A stretch of DNA of 64,000 bases from Bryopsis sp. KO-2023 (GCA_030272585.1 BSYQ01000006.1:1823001-1887000); one strand, 5' to 3'. Positions 1 to 12,460 are shown, numbered from the stretch's first letter. Notes: generated from the sequence alone by a model not told the origin. Program-made: numbers and translations.

Positions 1-85
1 AGAGAAAGGAAGAACTGTCTGACAGCAAAAAAAGGACGACCATCCGTCGCAAGGCCAGACGTGTCGGTTCGATGTGGAAACGGCA

Positions 86-437
86 GCCATGGGGAACGTC
101 CTTCAGGAAACTTTCAAAATTGCTAAAGGTACGTTGCGCCGTCGAGTGCTATTGTAATCGATAGTCCTATTGAATACGTTTCGATTGAATCAACCTCAAA
201 AAGCTTCAGAACCGGTTGCTGCTCGATCAGCGACAAGATATCTAATCCTTTTCTATTCAAGGAAAGAATAGAGCTCTGCGCTCTGCACTTGGATAGCTGG
301 AATTCTTAGTGAGCGACCAGACGCGCGACGAAGTTGTTTGCACTTCAAGTGAAAGAGAGAAGAAGATAGCGGGTGTGTTCGCCAGTCCAGGAAGGCTGAG
401 TGCCGAAACCGACTTGCTCATTTTTCTTTGTGATGCA
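86..437 (+). repeat. Repeat family A, 5' part (copy A1), interrupted
   Basis: This segment is nearly identical to 13708-14041, the start of the complete copy A3. The match stops at about 437, where family B begins, so A1 looks cut by the B insertion. No coding capacity was recognised. Bases 1-85 matched nothing else I could see. Confidence 0.7.
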
Positions 438-446
438 CGAACGAGG

Positions 447-3068
447 GACCCCAGAAGCGACGTTTTTTCATCCAAACGGAGGAAATTGCGGCTGACAGGA
501 TCAATAAGGAAGAGAGGAAGTGGCAACATAGTGATGCTATGATACACTGGCAGTTCAGCAGTGGCATTGTTATAACAATTACAATTACAATTCCACTGGT
601 GCATGCACTCAAAATCGCATTCAAGTTGAAGCAAACAAGGTTACTTGTTGGGTTCACAAGTGGTAAGGACTGGAACATCATGGAGGGGGATCCTGTCGAT
701 GTTGCACCTGGTGCACAGAGATGTGGCTGCCACAATTTTTTCGATCAGCTCATGCACCCTCAATACTCCAGACTCTGTTTCACCCTGAAATGTGTTGTCC
801 ACCCCGGGTGGACAACACCCGGGGCCATTGCCAATCATGCCTGGTTTCCAGAGGGAAACCACTGGGTCGTTTTCCTGCACACAGACTAATAGATAGAAGC
901 CACAGTTTTTTTTCGAAAGAAAAGAGAAAGGCAGATCTGCAACACCCATGTTTGTTTCGATGATCGCAGAAAAGCTGTGAACACCGAAGTGGAGGAGCTG
1001 AAACCACAAGCTTTCAGAAATTTGTCGGGCGATGGTTTCGATGCTCGTCTCAAAATCGCACCGGAAAGCTCTCTCGCCTGTTGAAAACCAACCCCCCCCC
1101 CCTCCATGTCAATTCCTCGCTCGACGAATGCTGGGCAGTCGAAACAAGTCGAAAGACGGATCGATTGCCTTGTGCTCACGGAACAATACGGTGTGGTGCT
1201 ACTCCGGAGTTGTGTGCGCCGAACCCAAATCCTTCAGCTCTATCCACACACTTTCACGTGTGCATTCCCCATTCTCCAAAGTCGTTCTCGACGTTTCGCC
1301 GAAGAAAACTGCTTCTGAGAAGGTGAGTCATCAAATGAAGTGGGTATTTGAGTGTCAGCTCGCCGTAGGTCATCGCTCGTGTCCCCCTTCGCTTGGTTCA
1401 GAGGTTTAACGTGAATCTCTGTTAATCAAGTGGCGGGGGTTCGAGCCGACCTCTGAACCATGACGTCTGGAGACGTTGATAGAAGCGCCAAGGCGTGGAC
1501 GGAAGTGCCCAGAGGTCGAGTCTCAGGCGGTGGGGGGACGCTCCCACCCGGGAAGACGGGTTATGCTGATTTTATTTTTTTGCTTGCATGCTTGTAAGCT
1601 GGTTTGTTGGTCTGTTGGTTGCTTGTGTGTGTTTTTGTGTATTTTGGGGCCCCTGAATTGGTGGCTGACTGCATCTTTAGCTATAGTGCATGCATATTTT
1701 GGTGGTCGGAGTGTATGTGATTGCAATGAACATAACTTCAACTCTTGCAGGGATCGTTTTTAGAACAACGAAATTCGTTGTTGAACGACAACGATCGAGC
1801 AAAAGTGCCTTCTTGTCAGTCTCAGGACGCCTCTTGGTGTCGGTTGACCAAGACCTGAACCTCATACTTTCCTGTACAAGGAGCGGCGCACTCGATGCAC
1901 TCTTCGCCGTGGGTTGTAATTATTGGTCGACATTGATTGACTACCCCCACAGTAAAACAGGGTTTGTTCAGATCAAGGCCCCTCGTTGCTCTCCCATCCA
2001 GGAATGCTTCTTGATTGCAGCCACCTCGAGTGATCGCTTTCAATGTGGTATCAACATGTACCGGAAAATGATTTCCGAAACGCAATTCCCAGTGGGGTGA
2101 TGAAACCATTCTCACAGTCAATCAATCGATCACTGGAATCCATCCCACTCGACAGCACCACCCTCGCCTGACAACAAAACATCAAGAGTTCCCCTTCCCT
2201 CCCCACTCTCAATTATACGATCCACATCTTCCCCTTCCCAAAACGAAAACCACGCTCGTTCGAGTCAACGTCTCGCTATTCGTTTTGTTCCACACCATTG
2301 ATTGACACCGTTTGGGGGCATGGGGCAAAGAGATGCTTGCACCTCTGGCCTGCAACCTTCAACAAAGAGAAGTTCCAGGCAGGAATAGGAAAGTTGCGTC
2401 ACAGACAACAAGTTTCCACACTGGTGGCGGCGTGCAGACTGTGGGAAGTGGATGTTTTTCGGAGGCGCAGGTGTGTGCGGACAGCAAACTGAAAAATCAT
2501 CCTTCCACCGGCTAATTGCGTTGTGGTTCACCGATGATCTCTTCTTTTTTTATGATAAAACAATGTTGGAAAAACGTCCCAAAGTCAGGTGGCGGCGCGC
2601 TTTGTTTCAACACAAACACATTTGAAGCGGACAAAAAGCCAAACGAAAACAAAAACTCGAGACACGCCCACCCTCTGCCTCGCTTCCCCCCACGCGTGGG
2701 CCGGTGCCCACTGTCGACACCCTTAGTGTACACTCTCAGCAGTCGTGAGACACCTCCAGGGAGGGCCCTTTTTGTGCTCACGAGTGCGTCATCAAGTGTA
2801 CACTATTAAATGGGGTATTCAACCAAGTCGTGTAAAGTGGTTGGCCAAAAAGTCGACAGAGACGACACAAGCGTTTGTCACTTCTCACTTCGCTTGCGTG
2901 GCGCTTTCTGTGGCTGCAAATCGCCCCACGTGATGCGACCTCTTGAGCTCCAACGTTGAGCGCGATCACTTCCAAGAGCCGAGAACCTTGAATCTAGTGA
3001 TCAAGTCCGACACACAGGGTGCCTCCTTGGGCGGGGTTTGGAAGGAACGCCAGTCTGACGTGGATCCC
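447..3068 (+). repeat. Repeat family B, long copy B1
   Basis: About 2.6 kb that recurs as B2 (5040-7020, same orientation) and B3 (9871-12460, opposite orientation), with fragments at 12.7-13.5, 20.65-21.7 and 35.0-35.2 kb. Short ORFs occur in all copies but are broken by different indels, so I do not regard them as protein genes. It carries a tRNA-like hairpin at 1395-1459, followed by a stretch conserved in all three long copies (about 1460-1570). B1 and B3 share an approximately 350-bp block (1740-2088) that B2 lacks. No transposase or reverse transcriptase was seen; a non-autonomous element is the best guess. Confidence 0.75.
1395..1459 (+). ncRNA. tRNA-like hairpin in repeat B1
   Basis: A 65-nt unit closed by an 11-bp perfect inverted repeat (GGTTCAGAGGT with ACCTCTGAACC). 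Inside is a B-box-like GGTTCGAGCC at the T-loop position and CTGTTAA, the loop of a tRNA-Asn with anticodon GTT. The anticodon and T stems are poorly paired and the unit is shorter than a normal tRNA, so it is not a canonical tRNA gene. A tRNA-derived Pol III promoter, as in SINEs, would explain it. The same unit is present at 6059-6123 and, on the minus strand, 11436-11500. Confidence 0.45.
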
Positions 3069-3126
3069 TTGATTTTAAACAAATTCAAGTCCTCTTCCAA
3101 TCAACCCCTCCATAAACATCTCATAC

Positions 3127-3900
3127 AAAAAATAAGAGCAAAAACAAAAGAAAACAGGGGGTTACATCAGAATCAAAGCCATTCACACATCCCTGATCTA
3201 GACGATTCCATCAATTTCTTAATGTTGGCATCCTCAGACTCCAGAAAAAAAAATATATAAGGGGGTTCATTGTTGTTGTTGTTGTTGTTTGCTTTAAACA
3301 GGAAAACTGGAGAAGAAACGTGTAAAGATCACAAAATCATAGGCCGTGTTTTCTGGTAGGCTCCTTTTCAAAAGACTGGATCAGATATGGCCCAAAACAC
3401 AAGTGTTGTGTTGTTCTCATAACTCCGCCCATCTCACACGACGTCTCACGTCAGTCGACTCTCCTGCGATGGGTTTCCGTTACAGACGTCCACTCGACGT
3501 CGTTTCACTCTCTCAGTCTCAACCGTTTGTTGGAACACCGCTCGAGTACAAGCTTTGTTCTAGCGACTCGCTGTAAATGTGTTCGTTTACATGTGTTGTG
3601 TCTGGCCTTTTTAAGCACAAGGAGTTTCTGGCGCGCGACCCTTCGTCGTCCCCGCCAAAAACGCCCAATGAAACTGCAGCTGAAACGGCACGGCTTACAG
3701 TCACAACCGCCGTGCCGCTTCACACTTACTGCACTTCGAATATCCCATGTCCCAATCTGTTTGTACTGTTCCCCCCAAAGTCCCTTAATAATATTATTCA
3801 TCCCACCATCCCCTTCTGTTCATTCACCCTTTTCACAACACACAAGTGTGTTTCAAAACTTCATCGACAGGTGGGCCACATTCGATTCCAAAACATTTCA
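3127..3900 (+). repeat. Repeat family C, copy C1
   Basis: The block from about 3150 to 3410 matches 18837-19100 (same orientation) and the reverse complement of about 9330-9620. Shared landmarks are an ACAGGGGGTT motif and the ATCACAAAATCATAGGC motif near 3330. The stretch 3843-3880 also matches the reverse complement of 9337-9360, so 3415-3842 is either inserted here or deleted in the other copies. No gene. Confidence 0.6.
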
Positions 3901-5039
3901 AACAGTCGTTTTCGACGAAAGACTCAGATTCATTACCACCTCCCCCAACCCACAAAAAATAAGAAAAATACCCAAGAGAAAAACATTATTCCCCCTCAAT
4001 ATTTCATGTTGAGAAACCTCTTCCTTACTTTTTTTTTTAAATCAAAAACTCATATCGATTTGTTGAAAACAGGCTCGAAATTCCTCGAAATTCGAGCGTC
4101 AATTCGCAGGGGTTTCTTCTGCAAGATGGTTCATCCCTTTTTTCTTTTTTTTTGCCTGACTGTGTTCATGCTTCAACCCCACTCCATTCTACCAGAGTAA
4201 AATTCTCCATTCTTGTTTTTTTAACAATACTCTTAGGAAAAGAAAAAGAATACAAATGATAGAGTGTCACAGTTTTTTTCAACCCGTTTTAGCTGAATAC
4301 GATTCGGGACTGATCAATGCTGATTCTGTGCAATATCATTCTATTTCAAAAAACACTTTCTTCCTTTCACAGTGTAAGAAAAAACAGAAAGTCTGCTACA
4401 AGACGATTATTTCTCACAACTTCTCCCTCCTCATATCTCTCCTCAGTTTCTGCCAGATAGAACCCATCTAACCCCTTCTCCCAAAAAAAGGTAGTAGCGG
4501 CGGCGTGGTCACGTGTGCAACCCATTTTTGTCGATGTTTTTCAATTTTCGGGGCAAACCCAACGTTGATTGCAATCGATTCGCAACCCCACCATTATCTC
4601 TTTCAACGTGCCTGGACGACGACAGACAGAGGCTGGGGAGAACGCAAAGTTTGTAATCATTGATTGATCGATTGAGTTCTGTCACCTGGAGGCAAAATTT
4701 TTACTGAAATTTTACTGGAGGCCAGGTATTGATCTTTGCAGTATTCTTCTTAAGCACACGGGCCACACATTTGGAACCATTTCCTCCAGAAAACAAAAGA
4801 TTCGACGGCGCATTTTACTCTGCTTCAGTCTCATTGGTGGTGCCTTCTGAAGGGTTGTCCTGACATCCATGACTGTTCGGTACTGGGAATACATTCCACT
4901 ACATCCTGTCATATGTCATCTCTATCAAGTTCATTTGTGTTGGGAGGTGGGTGGGATGGATTACCTGGATGCATGTCGCTTGTCTTGAGTATGACAAGGC
5001 GGCACTTTTGTTGGATCCTTGTCATTCAGTTATGAACAC
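3901..5039. other. Gene-free interval between repeats
   Basis: T-rich low-complexity sequence to about 4480, then unique-looking sequence. No exon-like ORF, structural RNA or clear repeat boundary was seen. Confidence 0.5.
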
Positions 5040-6058
5040 TCAGAAAGATGCAGCAACTCGAGTAAAATATTGAGGGATTTTTTTATTAATCGTTCTGTGG
5101 GTGATAATCTGAGGGACCCCAGAAGCGACGAGCTTTTTTTCATCCAAGCGAAGGAAATTGTGGCTGTCATGACAGGATCAAAAAAAAAAAAAGAGGAAGT
5201 GGCAACATAGTGATGCAGTGGTTGTTCAGCACAATTCCACTTGAAGGTGCATGCACTCGAAATCGCATTCGACTTGAAGCAAACGAGGTTACTTGTTGGG
5301 TTCACAAGTGGAACGTTGTGGAGGGGGATGCTGTCGATGTTGGTGCACAGAGATGTGGCTGCCACAATTTTTTGATCAGCCCATTCATCCTCCAGACTCT
5401 GTTTCACCCTGAAATATGTTGTCCACCCATTGCCAGTCATGACTGGTTTCCAGAAGGAAACCACTCGATCGTTTTTCTGCACACAGACTAGAAAGAAGCC
5501 ACAGTTTTTTTCTCAAAAAAAAAAGAAAAGAAAAAGGCAGACCTGCAACACCCATGTTGTTTCAACGATCGCAGAAAAGCTGTGAACACCGAAGTGGAGG
5601 AGCTGAAACCACAAGCTTTCAGAAACCTGTCGGGCGATGGTTTTGATGCTCGTCTCAAAATCGAAAGCTCTCTCGTCTGTTGAAAACCAACCCCCCCCCC
5701 CCCTCCATGTTAATTCCTCGCTCGACGAATGCTGGGCAGTCGAAACAAGTCGAAAGACGGATCGATTTCCTTCAGCTCACGGAACGAAACGGTGTGCTTT
5801 GATTTTTTGCGCACCAAACCCAAATCCTCCAGCTCTGCCCTGAAGTTCGTCTCACGTTCTCTGCACTTCCCATTCTTCAACTTCTTTCTCGACGTTTCGA
5901 CAAAGACATCTGCGTGCGAATCAAACGTTTTCACTTCGACACACCCTGTACGTCTGTGCAGAGTTTCTGGGGGTGCTGAGACAACGATGAGTCATCAAAT
6001 GAAGTGGGTATTCGAGTGTCAGCTCGCCGTAAGTCATCGCTCGTGTCCCCCTTCGCTT

Positions 6059-6123
6059 GGTTCAGAGGTTTAACGTGAATCTCTGTTAATCAAGTGGCGG
6101 GGGTTCGAGCCGACCTCTGAACC
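6059..6123 (+). ncRNA. tRNA-like hairpin in repeat B2
   Basis: Identical in layout to the unit at 1395-1459: an 11-bp closing stem, an internal CTGTTAA loop and a GGTTCGAGCC B-box-like motif. Conservation among copies that otherwise differ by indels suggests a role in the element, perhaps Pol III transcription. Confidence 0.45.
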
Positions 6124-6675
6124 ATGACGTCTGAAGACGTTGATAGAAGCGCCAAGGCGTGGACGGAAGTGCCCAGAGGTCGAGTCTCAGGCGGTGGGGG
6201 GACGCTCCCACCCGGGAAGACGGGTTATGCTAATTTTTATTTTTTTTGCTTGCATGCTTGTAGGCTGGTTTGTTGGTCTGTTGGTTGCTTGTGTGTGTTT
6301 TTGTGTATTTTGGGGCCCCTGAATTGGTGGTTGACTGCATCTTTGGCTACAGTGCATGAATATTTTGGTGGTCGGAGTGTATGTGATTGCAATGAACATA
6401 ACTTCCAGTGGGGTGATGAAACCATTCTCACAGTCAATCAATCGATCACTGGAACTGTGAGGCTCCAAGAAGAGCTCCAACCCACTCGACAGCACCACCC
6501 TCGGCTGACAACAAAACATCAAGATTCCCCCTTTCCTCCCCACTATCAATTATACGATCCACATCTTCCCCTTCCCAAAACGAAAACCACGCTCGTTGGA
6601 GTCAACGTCTCGCTATTCGTTTTGTTCCACACCATTGATTGACACCGTTTGGGTCAAAGAGATGCTTGCACCTCT

Positions 6676-6724
6676 GGCCTGTAACCTTCAACAAAGAGAT
6701 CTCTTTATTGAAGGTTACAGGCCT
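6676..6724. repeat. Foldback palindrome inside B2
   Basis: About 49 bp with near-perfect inverted arms centred on AGATCT (6708-6713). B1 and B3 have only one arm at this place, so the second arm arose in this copy, as expected of a snap-back or template-switch event. A shorter palindrome, AACTTCTAGAAGTT, follows at 6727-6740. Confidence 0.7.
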
Positions 6725-7020
6725 GGAACTTCTAGAAGTTTCAGGCAGGAATAGGAAAGTTGTGTCATAGCATTGTTTCCACACTGGCGGCGGCGTGCAG
6801 ATTTTGGGAAGTGGATGTTTTTCAGAGGCGCAGGTGTGTGTGCGCAGCAAACCGCGTCGATCACCCGCACTCAGCCGAGCATCTGGACAAACTTGAAGCG
6901 GCGGGTCGGGTTCCACCACTCGTTTCGTTGTTTTGGCTGCTGGGGACTCATTTTTGGTGGTGGTGGTGGCTGCGAAAACCATCCTTCCGCCAGCTGGTTG
7001 CGTTTTGGTTCACCGATAAT

Positions 7021-8445
7021 GAAAAAATGCTTGAAATCCTTTTCTGTTCAAGGAAAGAATAGAGCTCTGCGCTTCGACTGGGACTGCTGGAGTCGTTAAG
7101 GAGGGGATAGACTCGCGACGGAGTTGTTTGCACTTTAAGTGAAAGAGAGAAAAATGAAAGTGAAGAGTGTTTTTCTTTGTTGAAGCTTCTGTATCTTCTT
7201 TGTGAAAACACTGTCCTGCCGACTGCATGCATGTGACTCGAGTCTCTTTGTTCGTTGTTCTTTGTTTTTTTTCTCAAGAAGATTCTGATTTTTCCACCAG
7301 TGAATGCAATATTGAGCCTCCCTTCAGCCCATATCCAGACACTTTTGCTAGATATCAGAAAAGGTAGTAGCCAACATGCACATAACAAGCAGTGTCGATT
7401 TGAGAAAAGAAATGCATCCACTGGAATGAAAAAAGATTTTTAAGAAACCAAGACCATGATGTTGGGCCAACGAGCAAAAAAAATTGTCCATTCCGAATAT
7501 CGAGCATCCCCCCTGTGCGTGCGATGTTTTTTATTAATGTTATCTTTCCTTTGATGTCAGGTGCCTAAGGCGAACCAACAGAACCCTGCAAATCATTCTG
7601 GGAATCATCAGCTTTTTCTGCTTTGGAAAGGAAAAAAAAACATCTCTGGAGTCATTGATGGACAAACACACGGACCTGTATCATCAACATTGTTCTCGTT
7701 CGACTGACAGTCCTTGACCAATAGAGCTGCAACATAAAAACTGAAACGTTTCAACGTAAAGCTAAACCGACAGCTGTAATAAGAAAAACAGAATAAAAGA
7801 AACGACGAAAACAAGAGCAAAAGAACTCTGAAAAGGAGTGGGGTTGAAAGCTAATAATAATAATAATAATAACAAAACTCAGCAAAAAAGATCACCATCG
7901 AGCGGGATCTGCCCGGAGTAATCGTGGACTCTTGTCTTGCTATTTGTTTTTTTTTAACCAGCAGCTCGGGCTGCTCCAATTCGTTATTCCTTTCGCAGGC
8001 TGGATTTAGAGCATCGTGTGTGGGGTTTTCATGGTTGGCGGGAAAGACTGAAGCGAAAATGCCTTCGTCCACGGCACTGAACTTTTTTTTTAAATATTCC
8101 AATCAGGATGTCAGTAAACAGTTTCCTTCCCTGTATTTCCTCAACAAAAAGAAACTGGATGAAATGCCAAGTTTCTAAGTTTTGTGGAAGAGCGTAGAAC
8201 TGTGATAATTTGACTTCGATAACTGATCAGAAAAAAACAAGAAGAAGAAGAGGTTCCTGAACAGACCTTGCCGTCTTGCTTAAAATTGTGAGGTCAGTGG
8301 AACCTGTGTCAGGAAATGGCGGCATGGATGCTGATGTGGGTCCATCATTTATGGAAAATAAAGAGGGATTTGTTTATTTCTGTTGGGTTGAAGAACTTTT
8401 CAAATCAAAATATACGATAAATTGTTATGCCCTACAGTCCTAATT
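7021..8445 (+). repeat. Repeat family A, copy A2
   Basis: Matches A3 from about 13850 to 15311: the TTCAAGGAAAGAATAGAGCTC start (first 20 bases shared), the TTTCCACCAGTG motif, the GATGTCAGGTGCCTAAGGCG motif (7553) and the GATAAATTGTTATGCCCT tail (8415). Its first about 150 bp are missing. No protein was recognised. Confidence 0.65.
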
Positions 8446-8906
8446 ATTTTCTGTTTTCTTAAATGAAAATGGATTGCAATGATTTCTTCACAGAATTATG
8501 GGTAGGAGTCCGACGAGAAATTAACTGAATCGACGACACAAGAAATAGTTCAAGACGGTGTGACGATAGGGGGACCTTCATTTTTAATATTAATATCTGT
8601 TTTCTTGGAGGGAGGGGGTGTAGTTTTTCATATCTTCTTGTGGCCCTTTTGTCGTCCCACTTTGTTCGAAAGAATGTGGCCCGTACTGATTGCAAGGTTC
8701 TGAACGCAAGATCGATTTCCCACTTGGGGAGTTTTGTGGAATCATCGATATTTTTTCATGGATGCGTGCGTCTGCGTGTGGCTCTTTTGTGGCCCGAAAA
8801 AATACTCGGTAAACTTTTTCAAGGCCTAAATGGGCAAAAAAATAATAACGGGGGGGGGGGGGGTGATTTCCCCATCGAACCTGAGCAGTTGCTCAGTTGA
8901 GATTTC
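8446..8906. other. Gene-free interval with a poly-G tract
   Basis: Unique-looking sequence without a convincing gene. It includes a 13-base G run at about 8850-8862. Confidence 0.5.
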
Positions 8907-9100
8907 TTGTGGACCTTACAAACAAATCTTTTTGTAAGGCCCACAACATTCATACCGCAGGCATGCTATTCCTGTTCAAGGATTTGCTTTAATCGAGTTT
9001 GTGGATTTCCAGTGGCAATGTTTCAGAGAAATCGTGTTGCCACCAATCCAGTCCAGTCTCGACACAAACCAGTTTTGTTTTGTCAGACTGGAGGCTGGTC
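8907..9100 (+). repeat. Repeat family D, copy D1
   Basis: The reverse complement recurs at about 13540-13700, sharing TGTGGACCTTACA, AGCATGC, ATTCCTGTTCA and AGAGAAATCGTGTTGCCA. Copy D1 contains an imperfect hairpin at 8910-8946 built on TGTGGACCTTACA and TGTAAGGCCCACA. Confidence 0.6.
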
Positions 9101-9269
9101 GACACAAAGTTCCAGAAATTGGAACAGCGAAGCTCCAATAAGAACTCCCAACCCACTCTGTTTCTAGTCAACAGTAAAACATCAAAACTTCCCATCCTAA
9201 TTCTTTCTCCCCACTCTTTCACATTCCTCAACCCCCAACAGAAATTTCAAAACAATATCCCTGGCGTAT

Positions 9270-9640
9270 AGGACAAGCCTAACGCACCCTACTGGAAGTT
9301 GTGCAATTTTTTCAGCGTGCATGATTTTTTCCACCTGTCGATGAAGTTTTGAAGCAAACCTATTTTTGTATGGGCCATACCCGATCCAGTCTTTTGCTCA
9401 GCAGCCCTCTAGAATCCACAGCCTACGACTTTGTGATTTTTACAGGGTTTTTGTTGTCACAGGTTAAAAAAAACAAACAAACAATGAACCCCCTGATACT
9501 CTTTCCAAGTTTTGGAGTCTTACGATGCCGACATTAAGGAATTGCAATTGGTGGAATTGTCGAAATCAGGGGTGTACCAATAGCTTTTATTCTGATTGAA
9601 CCCCCTGTTTTTCTTTTGCTTTTACTTTTAAATACGGACC
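9270..9640 (-). repeat. Repeat family C, copy C2
   Basis: Reverse complement of C1 and C3. The motif GCCTACGACTTTGTGATTTT and the AACCCCCTGTTTTTCTTTTG motif mark the match. It lacks the 3415-3842 block of C1. Confidence 0.6.
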
Positions 9641-9870
9641 TGTATTTCAACCGCTTTCAATACTTCTGGTTTTTTTGTGGCAGTGGGAAATTCTTGGCTA
9701 AAAAGAAAGGGCGATAAGATTTTGATGGAGGGGGGGGTTGATTGGCCGAGTCTCACTGAGTCTCATGATGTGCTCATGTTCGTTAATGTTGCCTCTGTTT
9801 TTCGATGTTTGTTTGTTTTTGCTTTCCTTTTCTGAACGGGCGTTTTCGAAACTTTAGCAGTGAATTGGGA

Positions 9871-12460
9871 TCCACGTCAGACTGGCGTTCCTTCCAAACC
9901 CCGCCCAAGGAGGCACCCTGTGTGTCGGACTTGATCACTAGATTCAAGGTTCTCGGCTCTTGGAAGTGATCGCGCTCAACGTTGGAGCTCAAGGGGTCGC
10001 ATCACGTGGGGCGATTTGCAGCCACAGAACGCGCCACGCAAGCGAAGTAAGAAGTGACAAACGCTTGTGTCGTCTCTGTCGACTTTTTGGCCAACCACTT
10101 TACACGACTTGGTTGAATACCCCATTTAATAGTGTACACTTGATGACGCACTCGTGAGCACAAAAAGGGCCCTCCCTGGAGGTGTCTCACGACTGCTGAG
10201 AGTGTACACCAAGGGTGTCGACAGTGGGCACCGGCCCACGCGTGGGGGGAAGCGAGGCAGAGGGTGGGCGTGTCTCGAGTTTTTGTTTTCGTTTGGCTTT
10301 TTGTCCGCTTCAAATGTGTTTGTGTTGAAACAAAGCGCGGCGCCACCTGACTTTGGGACGTTTTTCCAACATTCTTTTATCATGAAAAAGAAGAGATCAT
10401 CGGTGAACCACAACGCAACCAGCCGGTGGAAGGATGGTTTTCGCAACCACCACCACCACCAAAAATGAGTGCCCAGCAACCAAAAAAACGAAACGAGTGG
10501 TGGAACCCGACCCGCCGCTCTAAGTTTGTCCAGATGCTCTTCCAATTGCGGGCGATCGATCGACACAGTTTGCTGTGCGCACACACCTGCGCCTCCGAAA
10601 AACATCCACTTCCCAAAATTTGCACGCCGCCGCCAGTGTGGAAACTTGTTGTCTGTGACGTTTTCGTTTTGGGAAGGGGAATATGTGGATCGTATAATTG
10701 AGAGTGGGGAGGAAAGGGGGAATCTTGATGTTTTGTTGTCAACCGAGGGTGGTGCTGTCGAGTGGGTTGGAGCTCTTCTTGGAGCCTCACAGTTCCAGTG
10801 ATCGATTGATTGACTGTGAGAATGGTTTCATCACCCCACTGGGAATTGCGTTTCGGAAATCATTTTGATACATGTTGATACCACATTGAAAGCGATCACT
10901 CGAGGTGGCTGAGGGGCATTGATCTGAACAAACCCTGTTTTACTGTGGGGGGAGTCAATCAATGTCGACCAATAATTACAACCCACGGCGAAACAGTGCA
11001 TCGACTGCGCCGCTCCTTGTACAGGAAAGTATGAGGTTCAGGCCTTGGTCAACCGACGCTAAGAGGCGTCCTGAGATTGACAAGAAGGCACTTTTGCTTA
11101 ATCGTTGTCATTCAACAACGAATTTCGTTGTTCTCAACGATCCCTGCAAGAGTTGAAGTTATGTTCATTGCAATCACATACACTCCGACCACCAAAATAT
11201 GCATGCACTGAAGCCAAAGATGCAGTGAACCACTAATTTAGGGGCCCCACAACACACAAAAACACACACAAGCAACCAACAGACCAACAAACCAGCTTAC
11301 AAGCATGCAAGCAAAAAAATAAAAATCAGCATAACCCGTCTTCCCGGGTGGGAGCGTCCCCCCACCGCCTGAGACCCGGCCTCTGGGCACTTCCGTCCAC
11401 GCCTTGGCGCTTCTGTCAACGTCTTCAGACGTCATGGTTCAGAGGTCGGCTCGAACCCTCGCCACTTGATTAACAGAGATTCACGTTAAACCTCTGAACC
11501 AAGCGAAGGGGGACACAAGCGATGACTTACGGCGAGCTGACGCTCAAATACCCACTTCATTTGATGACTCATCGTTGTCTCAGCACCCCCAGAAACTCCG
11601 CACAGACGCAACACGCGCAGGGTGTGTCGAAGTGAAAACAATAGCGTGTTTGATTCGCACGCAGATGTCTTTGTCGAAACGTCGAGAAAGAAGTTGAAGA
11701 ATGGGGAGTGCAGAGAACGTCAGACGAACTTCAGGGCAGAGCTGGAGGATTTGGGTTTGGTGCGCAAAAAATCAAAGCACACCGTTTCGTTCCGTGAGCT
11801 GAAGGAAATCGATCCGTCTTTCGACTTGTTTCGACTGCCCAGCATTCGTCCAGCGAGGAATTGACTCGAGTGGGAGAGTTGGTTTTCAACAGACGAGAGA
11901 GCTTTCGATTTTGAGACGAGCATCAAAACCATCGCCCGACAGATTTCTGAAAGCTTGTGGTTTCAGCTCCTCCACTTCGGTGTTCACAGCTTTTCTGCGA
12001 TCGTTGAAACAACATGGGTGTTGCAGGTCTGCCTTTTTCTTTTCTTTTTTTTTTTGAGAAAAAAACTGTGGCTTCTTTCTAGTCTGTGTGCAGAAAAACG
12101 ATCGAGTGGTTTCCTTCTGGAAACCAGTCATTATTGGCAGTGGGTGGACAACATATTTCAGGGTGAAACAGAGTCTGGAGGATGAATGGGCTGATCAAAA
12201 AATTGTGGCAGCCACATCTCTGTGCACCAACATCGACAGCATCCCCCTCCACAACGTTCCACTTGTGAACCCAACAAGTAACCTCGTTTGCTTCAAGTCG
12301 AATGCGATTTCGATTGCATGCACCTTCAAGTGGAATTATGCTGAACAACCACTGCATCACTATGTTGCCACTTCCTCTCTTTTTTCTTTTGATCCTGTCA
12401 TGACAGCCACAATTTCCTTCGTTTGGATGAAAAAAAGCTCGTCGCTTCTGGGGTCCCTCA
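9871..12460 (-). repeat. Repeat family B, long copy B3 (inverted)
   Basis: Almost the exact reverse complement of B1. The ends correspond: 3068 of B1 with 9871, and 447 of B1 with about 12460. The block 9871-10360 versus 2577-3068 is nearly identical. Together B1 and B3 make an inverted repeat with arms of about 2.6 kb and a spacer of about 6.8 kb that holds B2, A2 and C2. The shared ORFs carry copy-specific changes and are not taken as genes. Confidence 0.75.
11436..11500 (-). ncRNA. tRNA-like hairpin in repeat B3
   Basis: Third copy of the 65-nt tRNA-like unit, on the minus strand. The 11-bp closing stem is intact. A G-to-A change lies just before the GGTTCGAGCC motif compared with the other two copies. 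Confidence 0.45.

Larger units (their letters stand above)
5040..7020 (+). repeat. Repeat family B, truncated copy B2
   Basis: It follows B1 from the GAGGGACCCCAGAAGCGACG motif (5112) to a CACCGATAA junction at about 7020, where family A sequence takes over. Compared with B1 and B3 it lacks the block 1740-2088, with a 3-base microhomology (TTC) at the join. It contains a foldback at 6676-6724 that the other copies lack. Confidence 0.7.

Noticed and set aside
1395..1459. Functional tRNA-Asn gene
   Set aside because: The CTGTTAA loop fits, but the anticodon and T stems do not pair and the closing stem is too long.
1462..1600. ORF conserved in all three long B copies, beginning MTSGDVDRSAKAW-like
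   Set aside because: It lies directly after the tRNA-like unit, its downstream frame differs between copies by indels, and no domain or splice sites support it. It is conserved because the repeat DNA is conserved.
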